A stretch of 64,000 nucleotides of DNA from Haemophilus haemolyticus_M (GTDB lineage Bacteria > Pseudomonadota > Gammaproteobacteria > Enterobacterales > Pasteurellaceae). Position 1 is the first letter of the stretch. Every line of letters begins with the position of its first letter. The position numbers and the translations under genes were made by a program. The notes beneath the pieces are model-generated. The model saw only the letters and a program-made list of their open reading frames with translations, had not been told where the DNA came from and did no database searches. This document shows, piece after piece, positions 19,002-27,281 of the stretch. The DNA lies in contig NZ_QQGD01000001.1 in NCBI RefSeq assembly GCF_003490935.1, positions 310,001 through 374,000 of the forward strand, written 5' to 3'.

Positions 19002-19328
19002 TTAAGCTTTTTTCAAAAACTCAGATTTCAACATGATTTTGCCGCAATCGACATTATGATCGCCATTTACTAAGCGGATGTTTTTGAATTTTGTACCTTT
19101 TTTCAATACTTCTGATGAACCTTTTAATTTTAAATCTTTAATCAAAAGTACATCATCACCATCTACAAGCAAATTCCCATTGCTGTCTTTTACGATGAGT
19201 TGATCTTCATCTGATTCTTGAATTTCATTATTGTCCCATTCATTACCGCAATCAGGGCAAACAAAATTAATTGAATCGTGGTAAACGTATTCACTTTGAC
19301 ATTTTGGGCAATTAGGCATTTGATCCAT
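19002..19328 (-). CDS. PhnA/YjdM-family zinc-ribbon protein
   Basis: Small protein (108 residues) resembling E. coli PhnA/YjdM, whose function is not firmly known (the name comes from alkylphosphonate work). An N-terminal zinc ribbon CPKCQ...CPDCGNEW is followed by the conserved DSNGNLLVDGDDVLLIKDLK and KNIRLVNGDHNVDC. I use the ATG at 19328, which has AAGGAA upstream; a longer frame upstream encodes nothing conserved. It is divergent from the YtfJ-like gene. Confidence 0.88.
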   Translation of the reverse strand: MDQMPNCPKCQSEYVYHDSINFVCPDCGNEWDNNEIQESDEDQLIVKDSNGNLLVDGDDVLLIKDLKLKGSSEVLKKGTKFKNIRLVNGDHNVDCGKIMLKSEFLKKA

Positions 19329-19431
19329 TGGGTTTTCCTTCTTGATTACATATAATAGGCGCGCGAGTATAGCAAAAAAGATGTCTTTCGCCAAAGCGTG
19401 AAAGTTTTTGATGAATTTTTGAGGAAAATGT

Positions 19432-19986
19432 ATGAAAAAACAAATTCTTGCCTTAGTTTGTGGCGTGATGTTTAGTAGTTCGACTTGGGCACACAATTTG
19501 CAATTAGAGCAATCTTTACCATCGGTAAAAGTGAGTGAGTACGGTGAAATTGTACTTTCTGGAAAAGATATCGCGTTTCAACCTTGGGGTTCTGCGGGAT
19601 TAGCGGGTAAAGTGCGTGTAGTCCATCATTTGGCTGGTAGAACTGCAGCAAAAGAGAAAAATCAGCCAATGATTGATGCTATAAAAGCATCTCATTTTAA
19701 TCCTGCAAAATACCAAACAACGACCATTATTAATGCGGATGATGCGATTGTTGGTACAGGTATGTTTGTAAAAAATAGTGCACAAAAAGGAAAACAGGAA
19801 AATCCACATAGCCAGGTTGTATTAGATGATAAAAGTGCGGTGAAAAATGCTTGGGGATTAAATCCTAAAGATAGTGCAATTATAGTGTTAGACAAAACGG
19901 GAAAAATAAAATTTGTGAAAGAAGGAAAATTGTCTGATAGTGATATTCAGGCTGTTATTTCACTGGTGAATGTATTGACCAAATAA
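19432..19986 (+). CDS. YtfJ-family periplasmic protein
   Basis: The 184 residues match E. coli YtfJ, a predicted periplasmic thioredoxin-like protein of unknown function. The signal peptide ends at STWAHN near residue 22. Conserved stretches are GKVRVVHHLAGR, the tail SAIIVLDKTGKIKFVKEGKLS and NAWGLNPKDS. A GAGGAAA ribosome site precedes the ATG. It ends just before a strong terminator shared with the tRNA-Ser gene on the other strand. It corresponds to Rd HI0045. Confidence 0.85.
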   Translation: MKKQILALVCGVMFSSSTWAHNLQLEQSLPSVKVSEYGEIVLSGKDIAFQPWGSAGLAGKVRVVHHLAGRTAAKEKNQPMIDAIKASHFNPAKYQTTTIINADDAIVGTGMFVKNSAQKGKQENPHSQVVLDDKSAVKNAWGLNPKDSAIIVLDKTGKIKFVKEGKLSDSDIQAVISLVNVLTK

Positions 19987-20000
19987 CGTAATACAAAGTA

Positions 20001-20037
20001 AAAATCCCTAAGCCTTTTGACTTAGGGATTTTTTTAA
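20001..20037. terminator. Bidirectional terminator between ytfJ-like gene and tRNA-Ser
   Basis: A 12-bp stem AAAATCCCTAAG / CTTAGGGATTTT with an 8-base loop is followed by T-runs on the plus strand and A-runs (T on the minus transcript) on the other side. Confidence 0.9.
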
Positions 20038-20043
20038 TCCTGA

Positions 20044-20133
20044 TGGCGGAGGAATAGGGATTCGAACCCTAGGAGGGCGTAAACCCTCGCCGGTTTTCAA
20101 GACCGGTGCCTTCAACCACTCGACCATTCCTCC
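20044..20133 (-). tRNA. tRNA-Ser (anticodon UGA)
   Basis: Read on the minus strand, GGAGGAAT pairs with ATTCCTCC in the acceptor stem and CCA is encoded at the 3' end (20044-20046). The anticodon loop CTTGAAA holds TGA, flanked by the ACCGG/CCGGT stem. The long variable arm typical of type II tRNAs and a T-loop GGTTCGAATCC are present. At 90 bases it is the serine class decoding UCA and wobbling to other UCN codons. Confidence 0.96.
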
Positions 20134-20270
20134 GTGATTGATAGGCGTAGTATAATGAATATTTTATTGATGTAAACAGAAATCTAATGATTTAAGTTTA
20201 GGTGATGATAATTTATTCATTTTGATGAAATTAATTCCATTAATTCCATTGACTTTTTTACCCCCAACCC

Positions 20271-20316
20271 TTATTTTACAAGAGACTTTTTATTTATTTT
20301 ACAAGGAGCTTTTATG
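20271..20316 (+). repeat. Imperfect tandem duplication of the yccA ribosome site
   Basis: TTATTTTACAAGAGAC (from 20271) is repeated as TTATTTTACAAGGAGC (from 20294) directly before the ATG of the yccA gene. Only the second copy has a full AAGGAG at correct spacing. Just upstream TTAATTCCA is also duplicated in tandem (from about 20230). The remainder of 20134-20270 shows nothing I can name. Confidence 0.6.
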
Positions 20317-20976
20317 CAATCACGTCTTATTGTGGATGCTCAGCAGGAATCGCTACTCAGCACACATAAAGTGTTGCGTAACACGTATTTTTTATTGGGA
20401 TTAACAATGGCATTTTCAGCGGTTGTTGCATTTATTTCAATGAGTCTAAACTTGCCATATCCAAATATTATTGTGTTATTAGTGGGGTTTTATGGCTTAC
20501 TTTTCTTAACAAATAAATTAGCTGATCGCCCTGCGGGTATTTTGGCTGCCTTTGCTTTCACAGGATTTATGGGATACACCATCGGGCCAATTTTAAATAT
20601 GTATGTGGCACGTGGAATGGAAGATTTGATTATGCTTGCATTCGCAGGAACTGCTATCGTATTTTTTGCGTGTTCTGCTTATGTATTGACTACGAAAAAA
20701 GATATGTCATTTTTATCAAGCGCAATGTTCGCATTATTTATTGTGCTATTGCTTGGTATGGTGGCAAGTTTCTTCTTCCAAATTCCTGCGTTATCAGTCG
20801 CAATTAGTGCATTATTTGTTGTGTTCTCTACAATGACTATTTTGTATGAAACGAGTAATATCATTCACGGTGGTGAAACGAATTACATTCGAGCAACCGT
20901 GAATATTTATGTTTCAATCTACAATTTATTCTTGAGTTTATTAAGATTACTTTCTATCTTCTCAAGCGATGAATAA
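20314..20976 (+). CDS. yccA: BAX inhibitor-1 family membrane protein YccA
   Basis: Seven-helix inner-membrane protein. E. coli YccA is a substrate and modulator of the FtsH protease and protects SecY when the translocon jams. The 220 residues match. The cytosolic N-terminus (MQSRLIVDAQQESLLSTHKV) resembles the E. coli tail needed for FtsH recognition, and the conserved GFMGYTIGPILN and ETSNIIHGGETNYIRATVN near the C-terminus are family hallmarks. A strong AAGGAG precedes the start. Confidence 0.93.
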   Translation: MQSRLIVDAQQESLLSTHKVLRNTYFLLGLTMAFSAVVAFISMSLNLPYPNIIVLLVGFYGLLFLTNKLADRPAGILAAFAFTGFMGYTIGPILNMYVARGMEDLIMLAFAGTAIVFFACSAYVLTTKKDMSFLSSAMFALFIVLLLGMVASFFFQIPALSVAISALFVVFSTMTILYETSNIIHGGETNYIRATVNIYVSIYNLFLSLLRLLSIFSSDE

Positions 20977-20998
20977 TGATTGAATTTTGACGTTGTGA

Positions 20999-21023
20999 CC
21001 CCACTTTTCAGTGGGGTTATTTT
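20999..21023 (+). terminator. Terminator after yccA
   Basis: CCCCACT, a TTTC loop, AGTGGGG and then TTATTTTTT form a classic intrinsic terminator between yccA and the DUF697 gene. Confidence 0.92.
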
Positions 21024-21036
21024 TTGGGAATAGGCA

Positions 21037-22101
21037 ATGGAAAAACAAATTTTTGAACATGCAGTCAACGTTGAGGAAGAACAATATCAGCCTAAGCAAG
21101 AGTTTCATCATGTAGAAACAAAACTAGATGAACCCTTGGAAGGGGAATTACTTGATGCTCAACTTGAACAGGCATTGAAACCAAAATCAGGTTTTGGAAA
21201 AACTTTATTAAAATTTACCGCATTTTTATTTGGCTCGGCGACGGTTGCGCAATCCGTGCAGTGGATTTGGGATAGCTATCAACAACATCAATGGATTTAT
21301 CTTGCTTTTGCTTTAGTCAGTTTAATTGTCATTTTATTGGGGATTAAAGAGATTATTGGTGAGTGGCGACGTTTAGTTCGTTTAAAAAAACGTGAGCAAT
21401 TGCAACAACAAAGTCAGCAGATCTGGTTGGAAAGTGCGGTAAAAAATGGTGATGTTTTTTCTGTTCATAACGCAGAAAAAAGTAAAGTTCTTTGCTTAGA
21501 TATTGCAAAATCTCTACGTTTGGAAAATGATTCTCCAGTGGTAATTCAATGGCAACACCAATTAAATGAAGCTTATTCAGCGCAAGAAATTACGCATTTA
21601 TTCAGTCGTAATGTTTTGTCTTCTTTTGATATACAAGCTAAAAAATTGATTAGTAAAATGGCCGCTGAATCAGCAGTAATTGTCGCGATTAGTCCGCTTG
21701 CTGTGGTGGATATGTTTTTTATTGCGTGGAGAAATCTTCGATTAATGAATAAGATTGCTGAGATTTATGGAATTGAATTAGGGTATTTTTCACGTATTCG
21801 ATTGTTAAGAATGGTATTGGTCAATATTGCTTTTGCTGGAGCAACCGAAGTGGCACAAGATATTGGAATGGATTGGCTTTCTCAAGATATGACTGCAAAA
21901 CTTTCTGCGCGTATAGCTCAAGGAATCGGCGTGGGATTGCTCACTGCTAGATTAGGCGTGAAAGCAATGGAGCTTTGTCGCCCGTTAGCATTTCAATTAA
22001 ATGAAAAACCAAAGCTCTCACATATTCAACAGGAATTACTTAGCTCGGTGAAAGATATTGTTCTCGGTAAAAATAAAATTTACAAAAAGGAGCAAGTCTG
22101 A
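21037..22101 (+). CDS. YcjF-like DUF697 membrane protein
   Basis: The 354 residues resemble E. coli YcjF (353), which accompanies the YcjX GTPase; the function is unknown. An acidic, Gln/Glu-rich N-terminus (1-60) is followed by two membrane helices (about 65-115), a cytosolic stretch, and a C-terminal DUF697 region with SPLAVVDMFFIAWRNLRLMN and ARIAQGIGVGLLTARLG. No ycjX-like partner lies next to it here. Its stop overlaps the next start by one base (TGATG), indicating coupling with the pseudouridine synthase. Confidence 0.82.
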   Translation: MEKQIFEHAVNVEEEQYQPKQEFHHVETKLDEPLEGELLDAQLEQALKPKSGFGKTLLKFTAFLFGSATVAQSVQWIWDSYQQHQWIYLAFALVSLIVILLGIKEIIGEWRRLVRLKKREQLQQQSQQIWLESAVKNGDVFSVHNAEKSKVLCLDIAKSLRLENDSPVVIQWQHQLNEAYSAQEITHLFSRNVLSSFDIQAKKLISKMAAESAVIVAISPLAVVDMFFIAWRNLRLMNKIAEIYGIELGYFSRIRLLRMVLVNIAFAGATEVAQDIGMDWLSQDMTAKLSARIAQGIGVGLLTARLGVKAMELCRPLAFQLNEKPKLSHIQQELLSSVKDIVLGKNKIYKKEQV

Positions 22102-22775
22102 TGAAAATCGAGGTTGTTTATCAACATAGCGATTTTATTATTATCAATAAGCCTGAAGGTATTAGCGTTCATAAAGATCAAGAAGAACAAGGTTTAACAG
22201 AACTTGTTGCAAAACAACTCAATATGCCTCAAGTATGGCTCGTTCATCGCTTGGATAAAGTGACGTCGGGGCTATTAATTTTGGCGCTGAATGCTGAAAG
22301 TTCGGCTGAATTTTCACGACTTTTTTCTGAACATAAAATTCATAAAACGTATTTGGCATTAAGTAACCAAAAACCTAAAAAGAAACAAGGTTTGATTATC
22401 GGGGATATGAAGAAAGCCCGAGATGGCGCATGGAAACTTTGTCAAACAAAAGAAAATCCAGCAATTACGCGTTTTGAAAGCGTAAGCTGTGAGCCTAATT
22501 TACGTTTATTTATTTTAAAACCACAAACGGGGAAAACGCATCAATTACGTGTTGCGATGAAAAGTTTAGGTAGCCCGATTTTGGGCGATGGACTTTATGG
22601 TAAAAACATTGAAAAAATTGACCGCACTTATTTGCATGCTGCCCAATTGGAATTTGATTATTTGAATGATTTTATTTCGGTAACTTGTTTACCCTCTCAA
22701 GGTCAATTTTGGATTAAATCCAGTGTGTTTGAGCAAATTAAGGCTTATCTGGCAAAGCCGTTTTTATCAAAATAG
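22101..22775 (+). CDS. RluA-family pseudouridine synthase, target unknown
   Basis: RNA uridine isomerase of the RluA family. It has 224 residues and no S4 domain. The catalytic motif HRLDKVTSGLLIL contains the essential Asp, and KPQTGKTHQLRVAMKSLGSP is the conserved C-terminal signature. It resembles the short Haemophilus HI0042 group rather than RluA, RluC or RluD, so the RNA target cannot be named. It is coupled to the DUF697 gene upstream. Confidence 0.85.
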   Translation: MKIEVVYQHSDFIIINKPEGISVHKDQEEQGLTELVAKQLNMPQVWLVHRLDKVTSGLLILALNAESSAEFSRLFSEHKIHKTYLALSNQKPKKKQGLIIGDMKKARDGAWKLCQTKENPAITRFESVSCEPNLRLFILKPQTGKTHQLRVAMKSLGSPILGDGLYGKNIEKIDRTYLHAAQLEFDYLNDFISVTCLPSQGQFWIKSSVFEQIKAYLAKPFLSK

Positions 22776-22822
22776 AAATCTCTGTATAATAAAGACAATT
22801 TTACTCTTTAATAGGAACAAAA

Positions 22823-23626
22823 ATGAAATTTATCTCTTTTAATATAAATGGTTTACGTGCTCGTCCACATCAACTTGAAGCCATTACTGAAAGATATCAG
22901 CCAGATGTAATCGGCTTGCAAGAAATTAAAGTCGCTGATGAAGCTTTTCCTTATGAAATTACAGAAAACTTAGGTTATCACGTATTTCATCACGGTCAGA
23001 AAGGTCACTATGGCGTAGCATTATTGACTAAACAAGAACCTAAAGCGGTTCTTCGTGGTTTTCCAACAGACAATGAGGATGCGCAAAAACGCATTATTAT
23101 GGCTGATCTTGAAACTGATTTTGGTTTGTTGACCGTAATTAATGGCTATTTCCCTCAAGGGGAAAGCCGTACGCACGAGACTAAATTTCCAGCTAAAGAG
23201 AAATTTTATGCAGATCTTCAACAATATTTAGAAAAAGAACATGATAAGTCGAATCCTATTTTAATTATGGGTGATATGAATATTAGTCCAAGTGATTTAG
23301 ATATTGGTATCGGAGATGAAAATCGTAAACGTTGGTTACGCACAGGTAAATGTTCTTTCTTACCTGAAGAACGAGCGTGGTATCAACGTTTGTATGATTA
23401 CGGATTAGAAGATAGTTTCCGTAAGCTGAACCCAACAGCAAATGATAAATTCTCGTGGTTTGATTATCGTTCGAAAGGTTTTGATGATAATCGAGGTTTA
23501 CGAATTGATCATATTTTAGTAAGTCAAAAATTGGCTGAACGCTGTGTCGATGTGGGCATTGCGTTGGATATTCGAGCAATGGAAAAACCTTCTGATCACG
23601 CACCGATTTGGGCTGAATTTAAATAG
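22823..23626 (+). CDS. xthA: Exonuclease III
   Basis: AP endonuclease and 3'-5' exonuclease of base-excision repair. The 267 residues match E. coli XthA closely in numbering: Asn7, Glu34 (GLQEIKV), Asp151 and Asn153 (GDMNISPSDLDIG), and Asp258-His259 (SDHAPI) form the active site. The AGGAACAAAA ribosome site is reasonable. It is followed after 9 bases by the DUF695/RraB-like gene. Confidence 0.97.
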   Translation: MKFISFNINGLRARPHQLEAITERYQPDVIGLQEIKVADEAFPYEITENLGYHVFHHGQKGHYGVALLTKQEPKAVLRGFPTDNEDAQKRIIMADLETDFGLLTVINGYFPQGESRTHETKFPAKEKFYADLQQYLEKEHDKSNPILIMGDMNISPSDLDIGIGDENRKRWLRTGKCSFLPEERAWYQRLYDYGLEDSFRKLNPTANDKFSWFDYRSKGFDDNRGLRIDHILVSQKLAERCVDVGIALDIRAMEKPSDHAPIWAEFK

Positions 23627-23635
23627 GAAAGCGAA

Positions 23636-24412
23636 ATGGATATGGCAAATTGGCAGAATTATCGTTCTACCGTGAATGGTATGCCTGCCGTGTTTACCGC
23701 AAATATTGAAGATGTTGAAAAATATCACGGTAAAGATCTTGATAAAATAGTGCAATTCACTATCGCTTATAAAGCAGATGATGAAACCGGTTTGCCTTCA
23801 GAAGTTGAGTACGATAAGTTAATTAATCGTGTATTTAAAATTCTGGCGCAATTAACCGCACTTCCGAATGTATTTTTTGCGGGACATTTTATTTGTAATT
23901 CCCAAGCTAAAATGCATTTTTACTGTGAGCATGAAAATCTTATTGTAGAAACTTTACAACAAATTGATTTTGTTAAAGATATTAATGTACAAAAAGATTT
24001 AAGTTGGGATACTTATTTTGACTTTTTGCTTGCTTCTCCATTAGAGATTAAATTAAATGCAACGGAAGAGTTACTTGATTTACTGAAAAATAAAGGTCGT
24101 GATTTAAGTGATACGTATCTGGTGGAGCATAGTTTTCATTTTGATGAAGAAGAGAAAATGTTCCCTTTTATGGATGAGCTTAGTTTGGGGGATTATTCTT
24201 TCACGACATTACAATATTCCGCACAAGCTATTCAGTTTAATGAAGATGATGAACCTTATTTCTTGGTGAAATTAGAGCAAGAAATTTCATTAGATAATGG
24301 TGAAATTTTTGAACAAGTCGAATGGTTTGAAAAACTGGCTGGACAATTTGGGGGAGAGTATATCGGCTGGGAATGTGATTCTTTGATGGATGCTAATAAG
24401 CAGTTGAATTAG
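23636..24412 (+). CDS. DUF695 plus RraB-like domain protein
   Basis: A 258-residue acidic cytosolic protein that matches the HI0040-type hypothetical family. The first half (about 1-135; WQNYRSTVNGMPAVFTANIE) looks like DUF695. The second half resembles RraB, the protein inhibitor of RNase E: YLVEHSFHFDEEE parallels RraB YTIEHHLSADDLE, and EQVEWFEKLAGQFGGEYIGW parallels [20 protein letters not shown]. RNase E regulation is therefore a reasonable guess, not shown. It is downstream of xthA and before a terminator. Confidence 0.75.
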   Translation: MDMANWQNYRSTVNGMPAVFTANIEDVEKYHGKDLDKIVQFTIAYKADDETGLPSEVEYDKLINRVFKILAQLTALPNVFFAGHFICNSQAKMHFYCEHENLIVETLQQIDFVKDINVQKDLSWDTYFDFLLASPLEIKLNATEELLDLLKNKGRDLSDTYLVEHSFHFDEEEKMFPFMDELSLGDYSFTTLQYSAQAIQFNEDDEPYFLVKLEQEISLDNGEIFEQVEWFEKLAGQFGGEYIGWECDSLMDANKQLN

Positions 24413-24435
24413 GTTTTTAGATACTCGCAAGTCAT

Positions 24436-24466
24436 AAAAAAGAGAGATATTTATCTCTCTTTTTTT
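24436..24466. terminator. Bidirectional terminator, convergent genes
   Basis: AAAAAAGAGAGATA pairs with TATCTCTCTTTTTT around a 2-base loop, with A- and T-runs on the two sides. It ends both the plus gene upstream and, from the other side, mreD, whose stop codon lies inside its edge. Confidence 0.9.
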
Positions 24467-24953
24467 AATGTAATTTAACTTTTCGGCGCATTTTACGCAT
24501 TAGTAAAAATACCCATGGCCATAGTATTCCCGACGCTAAAGCCCCAAAGATTTCTTGCCAGTTAAAAAATGCGGTATGCAGGGAGAATTCGACTAAGAAA
24601 ATAGCTAATCTGACAATAAACACAAACGCAATTACTAAAAGGCTTTGAAACCAAAGCGATAAATTTCTTAGTACCAGATAGTTTTTTACCACAAAATAAA
24701 TTGTCACAGAAAGGACTAGGGCATGAATACCCAATGTGGAACCTAGGATTAAATCCCATACAAGTCCTAATAAAAATGCCCATCCAATACTGACTTTATT
24801 TGGAATAGCCAGAACCCAGTAAAGCAAAACGAGAATTAACCAAGCCGGCTTAAATGCCTGAAAACCAAGTGGCCAGGGTGCGAGTTCTAGCACTAATGCC
24901 ACGACAAAGAAGCTTAAAATTGTGAGCCATTGTAGAATAAAGCGAGTTTGCAT
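24465..24953 (-). CDS. mreD: Rod shape-determining protein MreD
   Basis: Inner-membrane partner of MreC in the elongasome. It has 162 residues, about five membrane helices, and little conservation beyond the hydrophobic pattern; WAFLLGLVWDLILGSTLG near residue 55 is the family hallmark. Its ATG overlaps the mreC stop by one base (TAATG), and the gene order mreB-mreC-mreD confirms the call. Confidence 0.94.
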   Translation of the reverse strand: MQTRFILQWLTILSFFVVALVLELAPWPLGFQAFKPAWLILVLLYWVLAIPNKVSIGWAFLLGLVWDLILGSTLGIHALVLSVTIYFVVKNYLVLRNLSLWFQSLLVIAFVFIVRLAIFLVEFSLHTAFFNWQEIFGALASGILWPWVFLLMRKMRRKVKLH

Positions 24954-26008
24954 TAGTCTTCTTCCCTATGTTCTTGTTGTTCTGACGGTACAGCTTCTTC
25001 ATTTTGTGGTGCATCGGTTGGAATTTCAGGTTCAACCGTTGATTTATCCTTATTTTCTTGAAGATTATCGTCTGTTAATGGGGCTTTTTTTACTTTGTAA
25101 TCAGCTTCATTTGCTTGGCTTTCTAAACGTTTTTGCACTAAATTACGCACTTCTTCTGGAGACATCGATTTTACTTTAGACATATCTAAATTGCTTGGCC
25201 AAAGAAGTAATACATAGCGCAAGCGTTCAAGGGCGGCGAGAGGTTTAGCTTTGACAGTCGCAAAGTAATTGGAACCATCTCGTGAAACACTTTGTACAAC
25301 CGCTACTGGATAGCCTTCAAGGAAACGGCCACCAAGACCAGACGTTACAAGTAAGTCGCCTTTCTCAATATCCACAGAACGAGGTACATTATCAAGAGTT
25401 AGCTCATCAGTATGCCCAGTTCCACTTGCAATGACGCGAACATCGTTACGTAGAACTTGTACTGGAATAGAATGAGTGACATCAGTTAAGAGTAATACTC
25501 GGCTGGTATTCTCACCCACAGAAATAATTTGACCAATAACGCCTTTTTCATCAATTACAGGCTGGCCTACATACGCACCGTCTTTTTCGCCTTGGTTAAT
25601 AACAATTTGTTGACGATAAACATCGGTTTCTGCAGTTAAAATTTCCGCAATCTTTTTGTATTCATCGGTGCGTAAAGGGGAGTTTAACAATAAACGTAAA
25701 CGCTGATTCTCGACTTTGAGTTGATCTAGTAAGAGTAAATCTGCATTTTTTTCACGTAATTGTTCGCGTAACACTTTATTTTCGATTTGTAATTTACTGG
25801 TATCCACTAAATTATCTGATACCCCATCTAATACTGTACGAGGGCTATTGGCAAGATAATAGAGTCCACCCACTGCAGTTTCCATGGCGCTGCGAGCTTT
25901 AGTCATTGAATTAGTTTGACCATCAGCTAAGATTAAAGAAAGGGAAGCCGCTACAGCTAATAATAATCGAATGCCAAGCGGGGGAGCTTTACCGAAAATA
26001 GGCTTCAT
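24953..26008 (-). CDS. mreC: Rod shape-determining protein MreC
   Basis: Periplasmic scaffold that activates PBP2-RodA cell wall synthesis. It has 351 residues: an N-terminal membrane helix (about 10-30), a coiled coil (about 68-108; ENKVLREQLREKNADLL), then the beta-sandwich domain with NQGEKDGAYVGQPVIDEKG and DLLVTSGLGGRFLEGYPV. The C-terminal 60 residues are acidic, with Asp, Glu and Pro, and are likely disordered. Confidence 0.96.
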   Translation of the reverse strand: MKPIFGKAPPLGIRLLLAVAASLSLILADGQTNSMTKARSAMETAVGGLYYLANSPRTVLDGVSDNLVDTSKLQIENKVLREQLREKNADLLLLDQLKVENQRLRLLLNSPLRTDEYKKIAEILTAETDVYRQQIVINQGEKDGAYVGQPVIDEKGVIGQIISVGENTSRVLLLTDVTHSIPVQVLRNDVRVIASGTGHTDELTLDNVPRSVDIEKGDLLVTSGLGGRFLEGYPVAVVQSVSRDGSNYFATVKAKPLAALERLRYVLLLWPSNLDMSKVKSMSPEEVRNLVQKRLESQANEADYKVKKAPLTDDNLQENKDKSTVEPEIPTDAPQNEEAVPSEQQEHREED

Positions 26009-26043
26009 TAAGCGTCCTACGTTGAGATAAAAAGATTAAAAGG

Positions 26044-26073
26044 AAAAGTGCGGTCATTTTTAACCGCACTTTT
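26044..26073 (-). terminator. USS-pair hairpin between mreB and mreC
   Basis: AAAAGTGCGGT and ACCGCACTTTT form an 11-bp stem with an 8-base loop. On the minus strand a T-stretch (TTTTCCT) follows. It likely lowers mreCD expression relative to mreB. Confidence 0.65.
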
Positions 26074-26091
26074 TATTTATTTTGGTCTAAA

Positions 26092-27147
26092 TTAAATTTC
26101 GTCACTAAAAATATCGCCACCGTGCATATCGATCATTTCTAACGCTTCACCACCACCGCGAGCAACACAGGTTAACGGATCTTCTGCGATAATGACTGGA
26201 ACGCCAGACTCTTTAGAGAGAAGTGTATCAATATTACGCAATAGTGCACCACCACCAGTTAACACCATACCTCGTTCAAAAATATCGGCAGCGTGTTCTG
26301 GTTGACATTCTTCGAGTGCAGTTCGCACAGCGGTTACGATACCATTTAATGGCTGTTGAATAGCTTCTAAAACATCGCGTGAGGTTAAGGTGAATGAACG
26401 AGGTGCGCCTTCAGCAAGATTGTGGCCATGCACTTCCATTTCTTTAATTTCATCACCTTCTTGAATATAGGCTGTACCGATTTCTTGTTTGATACGTTCC
26501 GCTGTTGGTTCGCCGATAACAGAACCAAAAGTGCGACGAACATAAGAAATAATCGCTTCATCAAAACGGTCACCACCGATACGAACTGAAGAAGAATATA
26601 CGATACCGTTTAAGGAAATAACAGCAACTTCTGTTGTACCACCACCGATATCAATTACCATAGAACCAACAGCAGTAGAAACAGGTAATTTAGCGCCGAT
26701 TGCGGCTGCCATTGGTTCTTCAATTAAATATACTTCACGCGCACCCGCACCGATTGCAGATTCTTTAATTGCGCGACGTTCTACTTGAGTTGCGCCAGCA
26801 GGCACACATACTAGTACACGAGGGCTTGGACGCATAAAATTACCGCTGTGAACTTGTTTAATAAAGTATTGCAACATTTTTTCTGTAACAAAGAAGTCTG
26901 CGATTACGCCATCTTTCATTGGGCGAATGGCTGCGATGCTTTTTGGTGTACGTCCAAGCATTAATTTTGCTTCTTTACCGACAGCCGCGATGCTTTTTAG
27001 TGAACCAACGCGATCTTGTCGAATGGCAACAACCGACGGCTCATCTAAGACAATACCTTGGCCTTTCACATAAATTAACGTGTTTGCAGTACCTAAGTCG
27101 ATAGAAAGATCGTTTGAAAAAAGTCCACGAATTTTTTTAAATAACAT
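26092..27147 (-). CDS. mreB: Actin-like rod shape protein MreB
   Basis: Bacterial actin homolog that polymerises on the membrane and steers the elongasome. It has 351 residues. The N-terminal amphipathic MLFKKIRGLF is followed by phosphate-1 DLGTANTLIYVKGQGIV, VIDIGGGTTEVAVISLNG (phosphate-2, near 166) and MVLTGGGALLRNID (adenosine motif, near 291). It follows the ABC exporter by 134 bases, a gap holding its likely promoter region. Confidence 0.98.
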   Translation of the reverse strand: MLFKKIRGLFSNDLSIDLGTANTLIYVKGQGIVLDEPSVVAIRQDRVGSLKSIAAVGKEAKLMLGRTPKSIAAIRPMKDGVIADFFVTEKMLQYFIKQVHSGNFMRPSPRVLVCVPAGATQVERRAIKESAIGAGAREVYLIEEPMAAAIGAKLPVSTAVGSMVIDIGGGTTEVAVISLNGIVYSSSVRIGGDRFDEAIISYVRRTFGSVIGEPTAERIKQEIGTAYIQEGDEIKEMEVHGHNLAEGAPRSFTLTSRDVLEAIQQPLNGIVTAVRTALEECQPEHAADIFERGMVLTGGGALLRNIDTLLSKESGVPVIIAEDPLTCVARGGGEALEMIDMHGGDIFSDEI

Positions 27148-27281
27148 AATTATCCTATTCTAAAATCAGAGTTAATTTTGCTTGGCTGAAAAAGTGAAAT
27201 TATCTCATCGCCAAGCACACAAAAAAATTGTGCTAAATGTACCAAAAAATGTGTTGAAATTACAGTTGTTTTTCGTGTTTT

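Noticed and set aside
19329..19496. Longer N-terminus for the PhnA-like protein
   Set aside because: The 56 extra residues overlap the divergent ytfJ-like gene and resemble nothing.
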